DNA from: Candidatus Aalborgicola defluviihabitans
GTDB lineage: Bacteria > Pseudomonadota > Gammaproteobacteria > Burkholderiales > Burkholderiaceae_C
Reading direction: 5' to 3'
Assembly (NCBI GenBank): GCA_016705575.1
Contig: JADIXX010000008.1
Location: 620,001-684,000, forward strand
DNA length: 64,000 nucleotides
The notes beneath the pieces are model-generated. The model was not told the origin of the DNA and did no database searches. It saw only the letters and a list, made by a program, of their open reading frames with translations. The translations under genes were made by a program, and so were the position numbers. Each line of letters starts with the position of its first letter. The stretch's first letter is position 1. Below, one piece after another: positions 7,040 to 16,378 of the stretch.

Positions 7040-9868
7040 ATGCAACTGTTCGAGCGCAATGTCGAAGTTGATCGTCTTCTCAGCACATTGGACGACGCCT
7101 GCCCACTGGAAGAAGCCCTGCAGAACCAATGCACAGTGGCATGGTATTTACGACAGCGGGACAATGCCCACGCCAACCAACTGGCGCAGTGCGTGCGGCA
7201 GGCCTTGGCGGCACAGCACGCCATCCCTTCACCTGCGGCCCAACGGCTGGAGGCCCGTTTAAGTCTTATCGATGCAGAAACCGCCTGGCTGATGTCCGAT
7301 CTGGAGCGCGCGCTCCAGATGGCCCAGACCGCGCTGCAGGTTTTCAAGATCTTGCAAGACTCTATTGGTTGTTCAGATACGCAGGGCATTCTGACGTCCA
7401 TCCACTCCAGCGCCGGCAACCTGTCATTGCGTGACGAATGCCTGGCCGCAGCCGTGCACAGTGCACAGCAAAGCGGCGACGCCCAGCGGCTGGACTTCCT
7501 GGAGGCCACCCAGGCGCGCTACGCGACCTTGCGCGATGTGCACCTGAGCCATGCGCTGTGGGGTGCGCGCTTCTCCGAAGGTGAGGAACCGGTCCACCCC
7601 TGTGCAGCTACCAGCGTCCACTCTTACTTTGCAACACGCGACTACAACTCTGGCAACTTCGCCGGTGCCCTGCAACACTTTGACCGCGCCTTTGCTGCCG
7701 CAATGGCCTCTGGCCAGGTCGTCACGGCGGTGGTCGTGGCAGTCAATACCGGAAGTGCTTATGGAGTGCTCAACGACCACGAGGCCGCACTAGAATGGCT
7801 GCAACGCGGTCTGGATCTGGCCCGCCCTAATGGCTGGGCCATCACACTGGGCCCCTGTTTGCGCCAGATGGGCGAAATTCTTCGGGTCATGGGCCGGCTG
7901 GATGCGGCGCAATCGCTGCTAGACGAGGCCATGCAGGTCTACACGCCGTTGCGCCACTCGCGCAATTTCAGCTCAGTGCTGAGCGGTCTGGGTGACCTGG
8001 CCCAAACCCGCGGCGACTACCAGCGCGCGCTGGCCCTGTTTCGCGAACAGGTCGAACGGGCCCAGCATATGGCCCAGACCGACCAGGCTATTGAAGGCCA
8101 CATCGGAATTGCCAGCGCTTTGCTGCAATTGGGTGATGTTGCCGAGGCAGAACGCGAGGTGCAAGCCGCCTTGCAACTGGCACAAAACCAGGGTGCTGCG
8201 GTGCTGGAAGTCAGTTGCCTGCGGCTGATGGCGCGCATCGACACCAGCCATGGTAAACGGGCGCTCGCCCTTGAGCGCCTGGAACAGGCCCTGGTAGCTG
8301 CCCGCCAGATCGACGGTTATCTGATTCCGGGCGACCTGCTGTTCCTTTTGGCCGAAGAATATTCCCAGCAGGGACGCCATGCTGAGGCCTATCGCATGGC
8401 GGTGCAGGCCAGCGAAGCGCGCGAACGGGTATCGAGTCAAGAGGCGTCCAACCGCGCCACTGCCATGCAGGTTCGCCTGGATACCGAGCGTTCCCACGCG
8501 CAAACGGAGCACCACCGCCGCCAGGCCGAGGCTGAAGCGCGCCGAGCCGAATTGCTGCAACAAAGCAGCGACACCTTGGAACGACTGGGGACGATTGGTC
8601 AAGAAATCACCTCGCAGCTGGACAAGGAAAATGTCTTTGCTGCCATTGAACGTCACGTGCACGGCCTGTTGGACACCACCAGCTTTTCCATTTATATGAT
8701 GGACGCTGATGGCCAGGGGCTGACGTCGGTGTACGACATCGAAGAAGGCGTGCGTCTGCCCAGCGACCGGGTACACATTAGCGACACACAGTCTTATTCG
8801 GTACGCTGTGTTCGGGAGCGACGAGAGTTGTTAGTGGACTTTGCCGACATGGTCACAAAACCGAACTATGTGCCCGGCACCCTGGCCACCATGAGCGCCC
8901 TGTTTGCACCGCTGGCCATTACTGATCGGGTGCTCGGTGTCATGACCATCCAGTCGACCCGTGCCCATGCCTATGCCGAAAACGAACGCCTGATCTTCCG
9001 CACCCTGTGCGCCTATACGGCCATCGCCCTGGACAACGCGGTGGCCTACTCCCACCTGCGCGATGCCAAAAACCAACTGGTGGTGCAGGAAAAACTTGCT
9101 GCTCTGGGCTCACTGGTGGCTGGTGTGGCGCACGAACTCAACACGCCCATCGGCAACAGCTTGCTGACTGCCAGCACGCTGCAGGAGAACACAGCGGTGC
9201 TGGAAGCTGCCGCCGCCGGCGGGACCATGCGTCGAAGCGCCCTGGCCGACTACATCGCTTCCACGCAAGAGGGACTGGAACTGGTGATCCGTGGGTTGCA
9301 CTCTGCCGGGGAACTGGTTCAGAGCTTCAAACAGGTTGCTGTGGATCGTGCCACGGAACAGCGACGCAGCTTCGACCTGTTACGCACCAGCCAGGAAGTA
9401 GTGGCCACCCTGCAACGCGGCGTCCAGAGGGCAGGGCACAAGCTCACCATGGATATGGAACCGGACATCCTGCTCGACAGCTACCCCGGCCCTTATGGCC
9501 AAGTGCTGACCAACCTCATCAACAACGCTTTGCTGCATGCGTTCGAAGGTCGCCAGGGTGGCACTATGCACCTGCACGCCCAACGACTGCGTCCATCGCA
9601 AGTTGAAATTCGGTTCACGGACGATGGTGTGGGCATCGCGCCCGAGAACCTGAGCCGAGTTTTTGACCCGTTCTTTACCACCAAGCTGGGCAAAGGCGGT
9701 AGCGGACTGGGTATGTCCATCAGCTACAACATCGTCACCTCGCTGTTTGGCGGTGAAATGGCAGTCAGCAGTGTCCTTGGTCAGGGTAGCTGCTTTACGT
9801 TGCGGTTGCCACTGGAAGCGCCACTCAACACGGTGGACACGCTGCACGCGCCTGAACTGGAGCGTTAA
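7040..9868 (+). CDS. cytoplasmic TPR-GAF sensor histidine kinase
   Basis: A soluble histidine kinase of 942 residues with no membrane segment. In order it has: TPR-like helical repeats over about residues 60-470 (for example FAGALQHFDRAFAAAMASG and YQRALALFREQVERA); a charged coiled coil at about 470-515; a GAF sensor domain at about 520-670; the phosphoacceptor helix LAALGSLVAGVAHELNTPIG with the active His near 698; and a C-terminal ATPase domain (NLINNALLHAF, DDGVGIAPENL, GSGLGMSISY). It should autophosphorylate and pass phosphate to a response regulator, but none is encoded nearby. A GTG at 6968 is an alternative start; ATG 7040 is preferred because the first 24 residues of the longer form look non-coding. 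Confidence 0.88.
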   Translation: MQLFERNVEVDRLLSTLDDACPLEEALQNQCTVAWYLRQRDNAHANQLAQCVRQALAAQHAIPSPAAQRLEARLSLIDAETAWLMSDLERALQMAQTALQVFKILQDSIGCSDTQGILTSIHSSAGNLSLRDECLAAAVHSAQQSGDAQRLDFLEATQARYATLRDVHLSHALWGARFSEGEEPVHPCAATSVHSYFATRDYNSGNFAGALQHFDRAFAAAMASGQVVTAVVVAVNTGSAYGVLNDHEAALEWLQRGLDLARPNGWAITLGPCLRQMGEILRVMGRLDAAQSLLDEAMQVYTPLRHSRNFSSVLSGLGDLAQTRGDYQRALALFREQVERAQHMAQTDQAIEGHIGIASALLQLGDVAEAEREVQAALQLAQNQGAAVLEVSCLRLMARIDTSHGKRALALERLEQALVAARQIDGYLIPGDLLFLLAEEYSQQGRHAEAYRMAVQASEARERVSSQEASNRATAMQVRLDTERSHAQTEHHRRQAEAEARRAELLQQSSDTLERLGTIGQEITSQLDKENVFAAIERHVHGLLDTTSFSIYMMDADGQGLTSVYDIEEGVRLPSDRVHISDTQSYSVRCVRERRELLVDFADMVTKPNYVPGTLATMSALFAPLAITDRVLGVMTIQSTRAHAYAENERLIFRTLCAYTAIALDNAVAYSHLRDAKNQLVVQEKLAALGSLVAGVAHELNTPIGNSLLTASTLQENTAVLEAAAAGGTMRRSALADYIASTQEGLELVIRGLHSAGELVQSFKQVAVDRATEQRRSFDLLRTSQEVVATLQRGVQRAGHKLTMDMEPDILLDSYPGPYGQVLTNLINNALLHAFEGRQGGTMHLHAQRLRPSQVEIRFTDDGVGIAPENLSRVFDPFFTTKLGKGGSGLGMSISYNIVTSLFGGEMAVSSVLGQGSCFTLRLPLEAPLNTVDTLHAPELER

Positions 9869-9881
9869 GAAGCAGGGTGGC

Positions 9882-10502
9882 TTACTTCGCAGCAGCGCTG
9901 GGACGGTCGGCCACCCGATCACGCCAGGCCTGCAACGCCAGCATGCCCTCATGGCCGGGCTTGAACTTCATCAGCTTGGCAAACTCGATGGCACAAAACG
10001 CAGTGATGTCGGCAATGGTGAAGCGGTCACCGGCAATCCACGGCTGGCGCTCCAGCACATGGTCAAACCAGGCTGCCACCTCGCGCACCTTTTGCGCCTG
10101 GGATTGACCAAACTCCGGAAATTGCGGCTGCTCCAGTGGCGCCAGACCTGGGTGGGTGTGGCGCACGACGTTGGCGATGCCACCCAACAGGTACAACTCA
10201 ACCCGACGGTCCATCATTTCGATGAATGCGCGCTCCTCAAAATTCTCGCCCATCAGGTTGGGTTCGGGGTGCAGGCCTTCCAGATAGGTGCAAATGGCAC
10301 GGGTTTCGGTCAGCACGCGGCCATCGTCCAGCTCCAGCGCGGGCACTTTGGCCAACGGGCTCTTGGCCCGGTAGGCCTCACCCTTGTGTTCATTGGCGTT
10401 GAGATCGACATTGACCAAGTCGATACCGGCAATGCTTTTTTCAACCATGAACATCATCACGCGCCGTGGGCTGGGCGCACCGGGCGATACATACAGTTTC
10501 AT
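9882..10502 (-). CDS. glutathione S-transferase family protein
   Basis: A 206-residue glutathione transferase with an N-terminal thioredoxin-like domain (MKLYVSPGAPSPRRVMMF; KVPALELDDGRVLTETRAIC, where ETRAI replaces the usual ESxAI glutathione-contact turn). The all-helical C-terminal domain contains WIAGDRFTIADITAFCAIEF, the conserved folding motif. It conjugates glutathione to electrophiles or acts as a peroxidase; the substrate is unknown. The ATG at 10502 has the ribosome binding site AGGAG nine bases upstream. The longer open frame upstream overlaps the neighbouring gene and is not used. It forms a probable operon with the next transferase, 19 bases upstream. Confidence 0.92.
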   Translation of the reverse strand: MKLYVSPGAPSPRRVMMFMVEKSIAGIDLVNVDLNANEHKGEAYRAKSPLAKVPALELDDGRVLTETRAICTYLEGLHPEPNLMGENFEERAFIEMMDRRVELYLLGGIANVVRHTHPGLAPLEQPQFPEFGQSQAQKVREVAAWFDHVLERQPWIAGDRFTIADITAFCAIEFAKLMKFKPGHEGMLALQAWRDRVADRPSAAAK

Positions 10503-10521
10503 GCGAGTCTCCTGGATTTCA

Positions 10522-11223
10522 TTACTTGCGGGATTGTCCCGTTTCCAGCATTTTGCGCGCGCCTTCGGCAAACGCTTTGGCCTGTTCGGCATCGTCCGTG
10601 CGCAGGTCCAACGATGAAGGCGGCATTTGGATGCCGCGCAGCACCGCAGGGCGAGCACGAATCGCATCGAGCCAACGCTTGAGGTTCGGCAGGTCATCCA
10701 TCTCTACCCCCGACCATCGGTGGGTGCGCACCCAGGCCCAGTTGGCGATGTCGGCAACGGAGTAATCACCATCCAGGTATTCATGGTCCTTGAGGTGGCC
10801 ATCCAACACGCGAAACAAACGCTTGCTTTCCCCCTGGTAGCGGTCAATCACACTCTGGATTTTCTCGGGAAAATATCGATGAAAAACATTGGCCTGGCCC
10901 ATCATGGGACCGATACCACCCATCTGGAACATCAACCACTGGATCACGCGCGAGCGGCCCTTCATGTCCGTCGGCATCAGACGTCCGGTCTTCTCCGCCA
11001 AGTAGATAAGGATGGCGCCCGACTCAAACACGGCAAAGTCACCCTCATCACGGTCGACAATGGCGGGAATGCGCCCGTTGGGGTTAATGGCCAGAAACGT
11101 TGGCGTTTTCTGCTGACCCTTGGACAGGTCCAGCACCTGCAGGCTGTAGGGCAGCGCCAGTTCTTCAAGGGCTATGGATATCTTGTGCCCATTGGGCGTG
11201 GCAGCGGTATAGAGATCAATCAT
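10522..11223 (-). CDS. Nu-class (YfcG/YghU-like) glutathione transferase
   Basis: A 233-residue glutathione transferase relative. The N-terminus DLYTAATPNGHKISIALEEL carries the T-P-N-G-x-K motif of the YfcG/YghU (Nu) class, whose members act mainly as glutathione-dependent disulfide reductases. The thioredoxin-like domain also shows NPNGRIPAIVD and the turn FESGAILIYLAE. The C-terminal helical domain contains YSVADIANWAWVRTH. It lies directly upstream of a second transferase on the same strand, suggesting co-transcription and a shared role in thiol or detoxification chemistry. Start ATG at 11223. Confidence 0.92.
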   Translation of the reverse strand: MIDLYTAATPNGHKISIALEELALPYSLQVLDLSKGQQKTPTFLAINPNGRIPAIVDRDEGDFAVFESGAILIYLAEKTGRLMPTDMKGRSRVIQWLMFQMGGIGPMMGQANVFHRYFPEKIQSVIDRYQGESKRLFRVLDGHLKDHEYLDGDYSVADIANWAWVRTHRWSGVEMDDLPNLKRWLDAIRARPAVLRGIQMPPSSLDLRTDDAEQAKAFAEGARKMLETGQSRK

Positions 11224-11302
11224 GGCGGCGGGGCTCCCGGCAAGTTTAGCCTTGCATTCTGCCCGCGAGCACCAAAGCGCGCTGTCACAGGGTTGCCAGG
11301 TT

Positions 11303-12760
11303 CTAGCCCATGAAGCCTAGATTGGTCGGGTAGTCGGGTCGCCCAGCGGCCACACCAAAGCGCCGCAGATTGGGCAGAATACCGGCAAGCTCCGGGTCAG
11401 TGACGCCGAACCAGGTGGCCAAGGTTGCTGCGTACTGATCCACCGCAGTAGATGGCAGCAGGCGCCCCTGCCCCACATGCCACTGGTCCTGCGCCGCAGC
11501 CGTGCTGCCTACGCTCACAGGAGGTGGCGTACCGTAAAAAGCAGCACCCCGTACGGCACCGCCCACAACCAAGTGGTGGCTGCCCCAGCCATGATCAGTG
11601 CCGTCGCCATTGGAGGCCAGTGTGCGGCCAAAGTCCGAGGCGGTGAAGGCGGTAACATGGTTGGCCACGCCCAACTCCACTGTGGCGTTGTAAAACGCTG
11701 TCATGGCATCACTGACCTTGCCCAGCAGTGCGGGGTGCTGGGCAATCAAGTTGTCATGCAGGTCAAAACCCCCAATGGACACCATGAAGACCTGGCGTTT
11801 GGCACCCAACGCATTGCGCGCACCAATGAGGCGCGCCACCATCTTGAGCTGGTCAGCCAGCGAGTTGCTGGCGGGAAAACCCGTACCCAGGCTCACACCG
11901 GCCAGGCCGGAGGTGATCTGCGTCTCCGCCCCAATGGCCCTAGCAGTGACGCGGTTGTATTCGTTCTCCAGAACATGGGTGCGCGGCTGCTGAACCAGGG
12001 TGGCCAAGGCGGCTTTCACTGCGCTAGAGCCATACACATTGTTCTTGACCGCGTTGATGGCCACAGCACCGCCGGGACTGACCTGGTAAGACAAGGCGCT
12101 GTCACCCGACAGAAACACCGCGTTGCCCGTGACGTTGATGCAGGTGAACAGCGAATTGCCGTTGCCAGCCATGGCCAGGTCTCCGATGTTGCCGCCCCAG
12201 CCAATGGTGGAGCCTTCGGGCGAGGACGACTGCCAAATGGACTGCTGGTCATTGTGGGAGAAGAGCTTGGGCGGACGCGGATAGTTGGCACGATCAGAGC
12301 TGCTGTACTGTGCCTTGGTCAACGGCACCACTAGCGGGCCAACATTGAGCTGCACCGCCGCATGGCCTGCATTAAACAAATTGGCCATCCCGGTCATAGC
12401 CGGGTGCAGCGCGTATTGCCTGCCACCCGCCAGCGGGGCGAAAGGATTGAGCAAAGTGGGTGCCAGTGCAGACTTGGCTAGAGCAATACCACCGGCTGTC
12501 TGGCCGGCACCACCGCGTCGTATGGCGCTATACAAGTTGTAGCTTTCGTCGTCATAGGTGACGACCGTATTGGCATAGTCATTACCACCATAGAAAAACA
12601 CGCAGACCAGGGCTTTGTAATCGGTGGCATCGAAGGCTGCCGCCTCGCCAATGGCAGCCAGGTTCAACGCGAACGGCAACGCAGTGCCGCTCAGAGCCAG
12701 CTGGGCGCTGCGGCGCAGGAAGGCACGGCGGCCCTGGTTGTCGGGTTGTTGGTTATGCAT
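11303..12760 (-). CDS. DUF1501 Tat-exported protein
   Basis: A 485-residue member of the DUF1501 family, which has an alkaline-phosphatase/sulfatase-like fold and no settled function. A twin-arginine signal begins NQGRRAFLRRSAQLALSG (RR at residues 11-12), so the protein is exported folded, perhaps with a metal cofactor. The conserved cores LVCVFFYGGNDYANTVV and FGRTLASNGDGTDHGWGSHH fit family members; the His/Asp-rich DGTDHGWGSHH is a likely metal site. The start at ATG 12760 puts the signal at the N-terminus; a longer frame to 12922 overlaps the neighbour and lacks signal character. It follows the DUF1800 gene by two bases, so the pair is almost certainly translated together. Confidence 0.88.
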   Translation of the reverse strand: MHNQQPDNQGRRAFLRRSAQLALSGTALPFALNLAAIGEAAAFDATDYKALVCVFFYGGNDYANTVVTYDDESYNLYSAIRRGGAGQTAGGIALAKSALAPTLLNPFAPLAGGRQYALHPAMTGMANLFNAGHAAVQLNVGPLVVPLTKAQYSSSDRANYPRPPKLFSHNDQQSIWQSSSPEGSTIGWGGNIGDLAMAGNGNSLFTCINVTGNAVFLSGDSALSYQVSPGGAVAINAVKNNVYGSSAVKAALATLVQQPRTHVLENEYNRVTARAIGAETQITSGLAGVSLGTGFPASNSLADQLKMVARLIGARNALGAKRQVFMVSIGGFDLHDNLIAQHPALLGKVSDAMTAFYNATVELGVANHVTAFTASDFGRTLASNGDGTDHGWGSHHLVVGGAVRGAAFYGTPPPVSVGSTAAAQDQWHVGQGRLLPSTAVDQYAATLATWFGVTDPELAGILPNLRRFGVAAGRPDYPTNLGFMG

Positions 12761-12762
12761 GG

Positions 12763-14595
12763 CTATTTCTGGATCAGGTATTCGCTGGATGCCATGACCA
12801 GCAGCACCGCTGCGGCCACGCGGTTGCGCTTGTTGGCGTCGGTACTGGTGGCGGTCAGCGCCGTGGCATTGAGTGCATTCACGATCAGGGTCTGGTTGGT
12901 TACCGACATTTGGCCCGCGCACAGCAGCAGGTTCAGCCGCTTGACCAGCGCGGTGGCGTCCAGCACCAGGGCCAGCTCAGCTGTGTAGCTGGCGGTAATG
13001 TCATACCCATTGGTGGTATTGCTGGTGCTTTGCGGCAGGTCCGGTGCATTCACGTAAATACCGTTTCGAATGACGCCCTGCATGGCATTAAGGTAGCCGC
13101 CCACGCTGCTCTCGTTGACCAACTGAAACTCAGGCGCCGGTGTGAGCGAGGCACTCAATGCCGTACTGGGCGGAACATAACCGGGGCGGAAATAATTGAA
13201 CACACTGGGTGAGCGCAGCGGGCTTTGCCCCAGCTGCGTGGCGGGGTTACTCTGGTCGCCGATCTTCCAGCTACCCCGCGCGGACCCAATGCCAAAGCTG
13301 CGCCCCCATTGCACAAACCGCACCATTGGTTCGCGCAGCTTGCCAAAACCATTCTGCATGAGGCCGCCGGGGCCACGCGCTTCGTCGTCCAGCAACACAG
13401 CGGACAACACCGCCTGCAGGTCGCCGCGCACGCCGGCTCCATTGTTGTTAAAAGCGCTGGCCACCCGCGCTACGTAAGCCGGACTGGGGTTGCTGGTGAC
13501 CAGCCGCTGGATCATCTGCTTGCCAAAGAAGGGGCCGACGTTGGGGTGGTTGAACAGGGTGTCCAGCGCCGTGCGCAGCGCGGCCACACCGTCGGTGTCG
13601 GCCGGCACGGTGGCACCAAGAAAGGTGGCTGCCAGTGCAGAGTGGTTGTTGGGGGTTAGGCGCATGGGGATGCGCGTGAACACCGTGTTGGGAATGTTGC
13701 GACGGTTAACTGGTTCCAGCGTGTTGACGTTCTGCGTCTGGTCGAAGTCCCATCCGGTGAACACGCGGGCAATGTTGGTGATGTCGCTTTGGGAGTAAGT
13801 CTCGATTTTGTTGCCATTACCGTCGCGCTTTTCAGTTCCATCCAGGTTGAGCTGATACAGGCCGATGGTGAAGAGTTGCATCACCTCACGACCGTAGTTT
13901 TCATCCGGTGCGCGATTTGTGGCGACGTTTTCCTTGAGGTTCCCTTTGGTGTTCAGGTAGTAGCCCATGGCCGGGTGGAGGGTGACATCCTCCAGCAGCT
14001 TGCGGTAGTTGCCAAAGGCATTGGACGCCAACATGTCCCACCATGCGGCAATGGCGTAGCTGCGCCAACTGAAATCCAGTCCTGATAGCGACACCACGAA
14101 AAACTCGGACAAGGCCAAGGCCACGCGCTTGCGCACCGCATCGCTGGACGTCATGAGCTGATTCCAGACCATGTAGTCGCCGGGGTAGGTGTTGTCGTAG
14201 AAATTGGTGCTGCTGCTGATGGTGCCGTAGCCGCGCACATTGAGCCAGTCAAAACCGGTCTGGCTCGCCGGGGTAGCGAATTGCTCGCCCAGCCAGGCGG
14301 CATAACCTTTGGCACGCACGGCGGCCATCTCGGCATCGGATGCAGAAAACTGGGCCTGTAATAGAAACCGTGCGGCATCTTCGTCGTTGTTAGCGGACGG
14401 GTAATGGCGACCGACACCTTGATCTGTCGGATCGGTGGGAGGTGCGATGGCTGTGCCACTGCCTCCACCGCCACAGGCGGTGACCAGTGCAGAGAGTGCC
14501 AGAGCAGCCGCAAGGGGCGCGTTGGGGGTTTCGCTTGTGGAGCCTGGCGGTGATGCAAGCGCCGGCTCACATTCGCTGTAATCTGTGACGCGCAT
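12763..14595 (-). CDS. DUF1800 exported protein (probable lipoprotein)
   Basis: A 610-residue DUF1800 family protein, the usual partner of DUF1501; the biochemical role of the pair is unknown. After an unusually long polar N-terminus, a hydrophobic stretch leads to LSALVTACGGGG with a possible lipid-modified Cys near residue 41. The family core includes WWDMLASNAFGNYRKLLEDV, ENYGREVMQLFTIGLYQLN and NPNVGPFFGKQMIQRLV-like text. The ATG at 14595 is chosen because it is the first one close to the signal; an ATG at 14682 would add 29 unlikely residues. The upstream spacer carries two inverted repeats. Confidence 0.85.
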   Translation of the reverse strand: MRVTDYSECEPALASPPGSTSETPNAPLAAALALSALVTACGGGGSGTAIAPPTDPTDQGVGRHYPSANNDEDAARFLLQAQFSASDAEMAAVRAKGYAAWLGEQFATPASQTGFDWLNVRGYGTISSSTNFYDNTYPGDYMVWNQLMTSSDAVRKRVALALSEFFVVSLSGLDFSWRSYAIAAWWDMLASNAFGNYRKLLEDVTLHPAMGYYLNTKGNLKENVATNRAPDENYGREVMQLFTIGLYQLNLDGTEKRDGNGNKIETYSQSDITNIARVFTGWDFDQTQNVNTLEPVNRRNIPNTVFTRIPMRLTPNNHSALAATFLGATVPADTDGVAALRTALDTLFNHPNVGPFFGKQMIQRLVTSNPSPAYVARVASAFNNNGAGVRGDLQAVLSAVLLDDEARGPGGLMQNGFGKLREPMVRFVQWGRSFGIGSARGSWKIGDQSNPATQLGQSPLRSPSVFNYFRPGYVPPSTALSASLTPAPEFQLVNESSVGGYLNAMQGVIRNGIYVNAPDLPQSTSNTTNGYDITASYTAELALVLDATALVKRLNLLLCAGQMSVTNQTLIVNALNATALTATSTDANKRNRVAAAVLLVMASSEYLIQK

Positions 14596-14661
14596 AGTGT
14601 TATGACTCTCGTTCGACAAGAGTTTCAGCTTAGCGGTAATCACTCCCACGCATTGTGATAA

Positions 14662-14699
14662 ATGCGCCGTCAAGCGCATCAAGTGTTACGCCATGTAAC
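14662..14699. promoter_or_regulatory. two adjacent inverted repeats upstream of the DUF1800 gene
   Basis: ATGCGC/GCGCAT (14662-14667 and 14674-14679) is followed by GTTAC/GTAAC (14685-14689 and 14695-14699). Both are perfect, in the 113-base spacer between pyrF and the DUF1800-DUF1501 operon. They may be operator sites or the end of the pyrF transcript; neither is followed by a T run. Confidence 0.35.
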
Positions 14700-14708
14700 G
14701 CCTGGGAG

Positions 14709-15545
14709 CTAGCGCGCTGCCGCCAACAGGTCGCGGGTGCGCAGGGCCTCGCGCCGCGCCGCATCGGCAAAGTTCACACTGGCGTCGGCGTACAAAATGG
14801 CACGCGATGAGTTGACAACAATGGCTCCAGCCGTGGTGCCATCCTGAACGCGCAGGCCAGCCTTGACGGTGGCAACTGCGTCACCACCCTGGGCGCCCAC
14901 ACCCGGGATCAACAGGGGCACGGTGGGGGCAAGGGCCCGCACGCGCTCAATCTCTGCCGGGTAGGTAGCACCGACCACCAAGCCTAGCTGGCCATTGAGG
15001 TTCCAGGGGCCTTGCACCAACCACGCAATGTGTTCGTATAGCAAGGGCTGGCCTTCCACCGAGGCCAGACGTTGCGACTGCAAATCATCCCCACCGGGGT
15101 TGGATGTACGGCACAGCAGGAAAGCCCCTTTGCCGTGGTACTGAAGATAAGGTGCTACCGAGTCAAAGCCCATAAAGGGTGACAGCGTGACCGCATCAGC
15201 ACCATAGCGCTCAAAGGCCTCAATGGCGTACTGCTGGGCTGTGCTGCCAATGTCGCCCCGCTTGGCGTCCAGAATAACGGGCACATGGGGCGCAACGTTG
15301 CGAATGTGGGCAATGAGCCGCTCCAACTGTGCCTCGGCGCGGTGCGCGGCAAAGTAGGCGATCTGCGGTTTGAAGGCGATCACCAGATCAATGGTGGCGT
15401 CCACAATGGCGGCGCAAAAGTCAAAAATCTTGTTGGCGTCACCCCGCCAGTGGGTAGGAAACTTGGCCGGTTCCGGGTCCAGCCCTACGCACAACAGCGA
15501 TCCATTTTGCTGCTCGGCAGCGCTCAGTTGCTCAAGAAAGGTCAT
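14709..15545 (-). CDS. pyrF: orotidine 5'-phosphate decarboxylase
   Basis: The last enzyme of UMP synthesis, converting OMP to UMP. The 278 residues fit the longer type 2 form. The catalytic Asp-Lys-Asp array is visible in VILDAKRGDIGSTAQQYA, and the phosphate-binding end in VPLLIPGVGAQGGD. The start is ATG 15545 (MTFLEQLSAAEQQNGSLLCV); an upstream frame start at 15593 would overlap the glycosylase gene. The gene follows the glycosylase by only five bases, so they probably share a transcript. Confidence 0.96.
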   Translation of the reverse strand: MTFLEQLSAAEQQNGSLLCVGLDPEPAKFPTHWRGDANKIFDFCAAIVDATIDLVIAFKPQIAYFAAHRAEAQLERLIAHIRNVAPHVPVILDAKRGDIGSTAQQYAIEAFERYGADAVTLSPFMGFDSVAPYLQYHGKGAFLLCRTSNPGGDDLQSQRLASVEGQPLLYEHIAWLVQGPWNLNGQLGLVVGATYPAEIERVRALAPTVPLLIPGVGAQGGDAVATVKAGLRVQDGTTAGAIVVNSSRAILYADASVNFADAARREALRTRDLLAAAR

Positions 15546-15550
15546 GAGCC

Positions 15551-16363
15551 CTATTGTAGGTGGGCCCCCTCCAGCACATCCAGGGCCAAACACAAATCGG
15601 CCCAGGCTTTGGCCTTGTCGGCGCTGGCGCGCAACAGCACTTTGGGGTGGTAGCTCACCACGACCGGAATACCCTGATAGTGGTATACCGTGCCGCGCTG
15701 CTTACCCAGGGGCAAGCTGGCCTGCTCAGGGTGTTCCTGTAACAACAGTTGTGTGGCAAAACGCCCCAGCGCCAATATGAGCTTGGGTTGCACCAACCCG
15801 ATTTCGCGTTGCAGGTACTGCGCGCACTGTTGCAAGTCTGCCGCCTGGGGCAGGCGACCGGCAGGTGGGCGGCATTTGACGACGTTGCACAGGTAGGCAC
15901 CCTGACGGGCCTGGCCGTTGCGGCTGGCATCCACGGCTTTGAGCATGTTGTCCAGCAGCACGCCGGCTTGCTCCGCAAAAGGCTGGCCCAGGTGGTCCTC
16001 GTCTTCATCGGGCGGGTCTCCCACCACCATCCAGTCGGCTTGCACCGCGGTTGCAGGGGCGCACAGCGTGGACTGCTTGCGCCCAGCGTACAGGCCGCAG
16101 GCCTGGCAGGTGGCGGCCGATTGGGCCAATGCGTCCCAATCCATGTCTTGCAGCGCCAAAGGCTGGCCGGGTGCTGACGCGGACCTAACGGGCACAGCCA
16201 CTGCCTGGGTGCGCTGGGGTTGTCCGGGTGGTGGTGCAGGGGACGCAGATTGCTCTTCAGCGAGCGTACCGGTGGCCGCCACCGGCACCCTTTCAGGCAG
16301 CCAGACGTGCACACCCATCTCTTGCAGCATGGCGCGTTGGCGGGTGTCGAGTTCTAAGACCAT
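15551..16363 (-). CDS. family 4 (Fe-S) uracil-DNA glycosylase
   Basis: A 270-residue uracil-DNA glycosylase of the iron-sulfur type that removes uracil from DNA and starts base excision repair. The catalytic domain starts near residue 80 after a Pro/Ala-rich linker. Four candidate cluster cysteines are visible: CQAC, KCRPP and QQCAQYL. Motif 1 reads GDPPDEDEDHLGQPF rather than the textbook GEAPGxxED-x2-G-x-PF, so Pro-Asp replaces Pro-Gly. The C-terminal motif YHPKVLLR keeps the catalytic-loop His. The N-terminal 75 residues are poorly conserved. It lies between rimI and pyrF on one strand. Confidence 0.88.
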   Translation of the reverse strand: MVLELDTRQRAMLQEMGVHVWLPERVPVAATGTLAEEQSASPAPPPGQPQRTQAVAVPVRSASAPGQPLALQDMDWDALAQSAATCQACGLYAGRKQSTLCAPATAVQADWMVVGDPPDEDEDHLGQPFAEQAGVLLDNMLKAVDASRNGQARQGAYLCNVVKCRPPAGRLPQAADLQQCAQYLQREIGLVQPKLILALGRFATQLLLQEHPEQASLPLGKQRGTVYHYQGIPVVVSYHPKVLLRASADKAKAWADLCLALDVLEGAHLQ

Positions 16364-16378
16364 GGTGGATTCTCGCCG

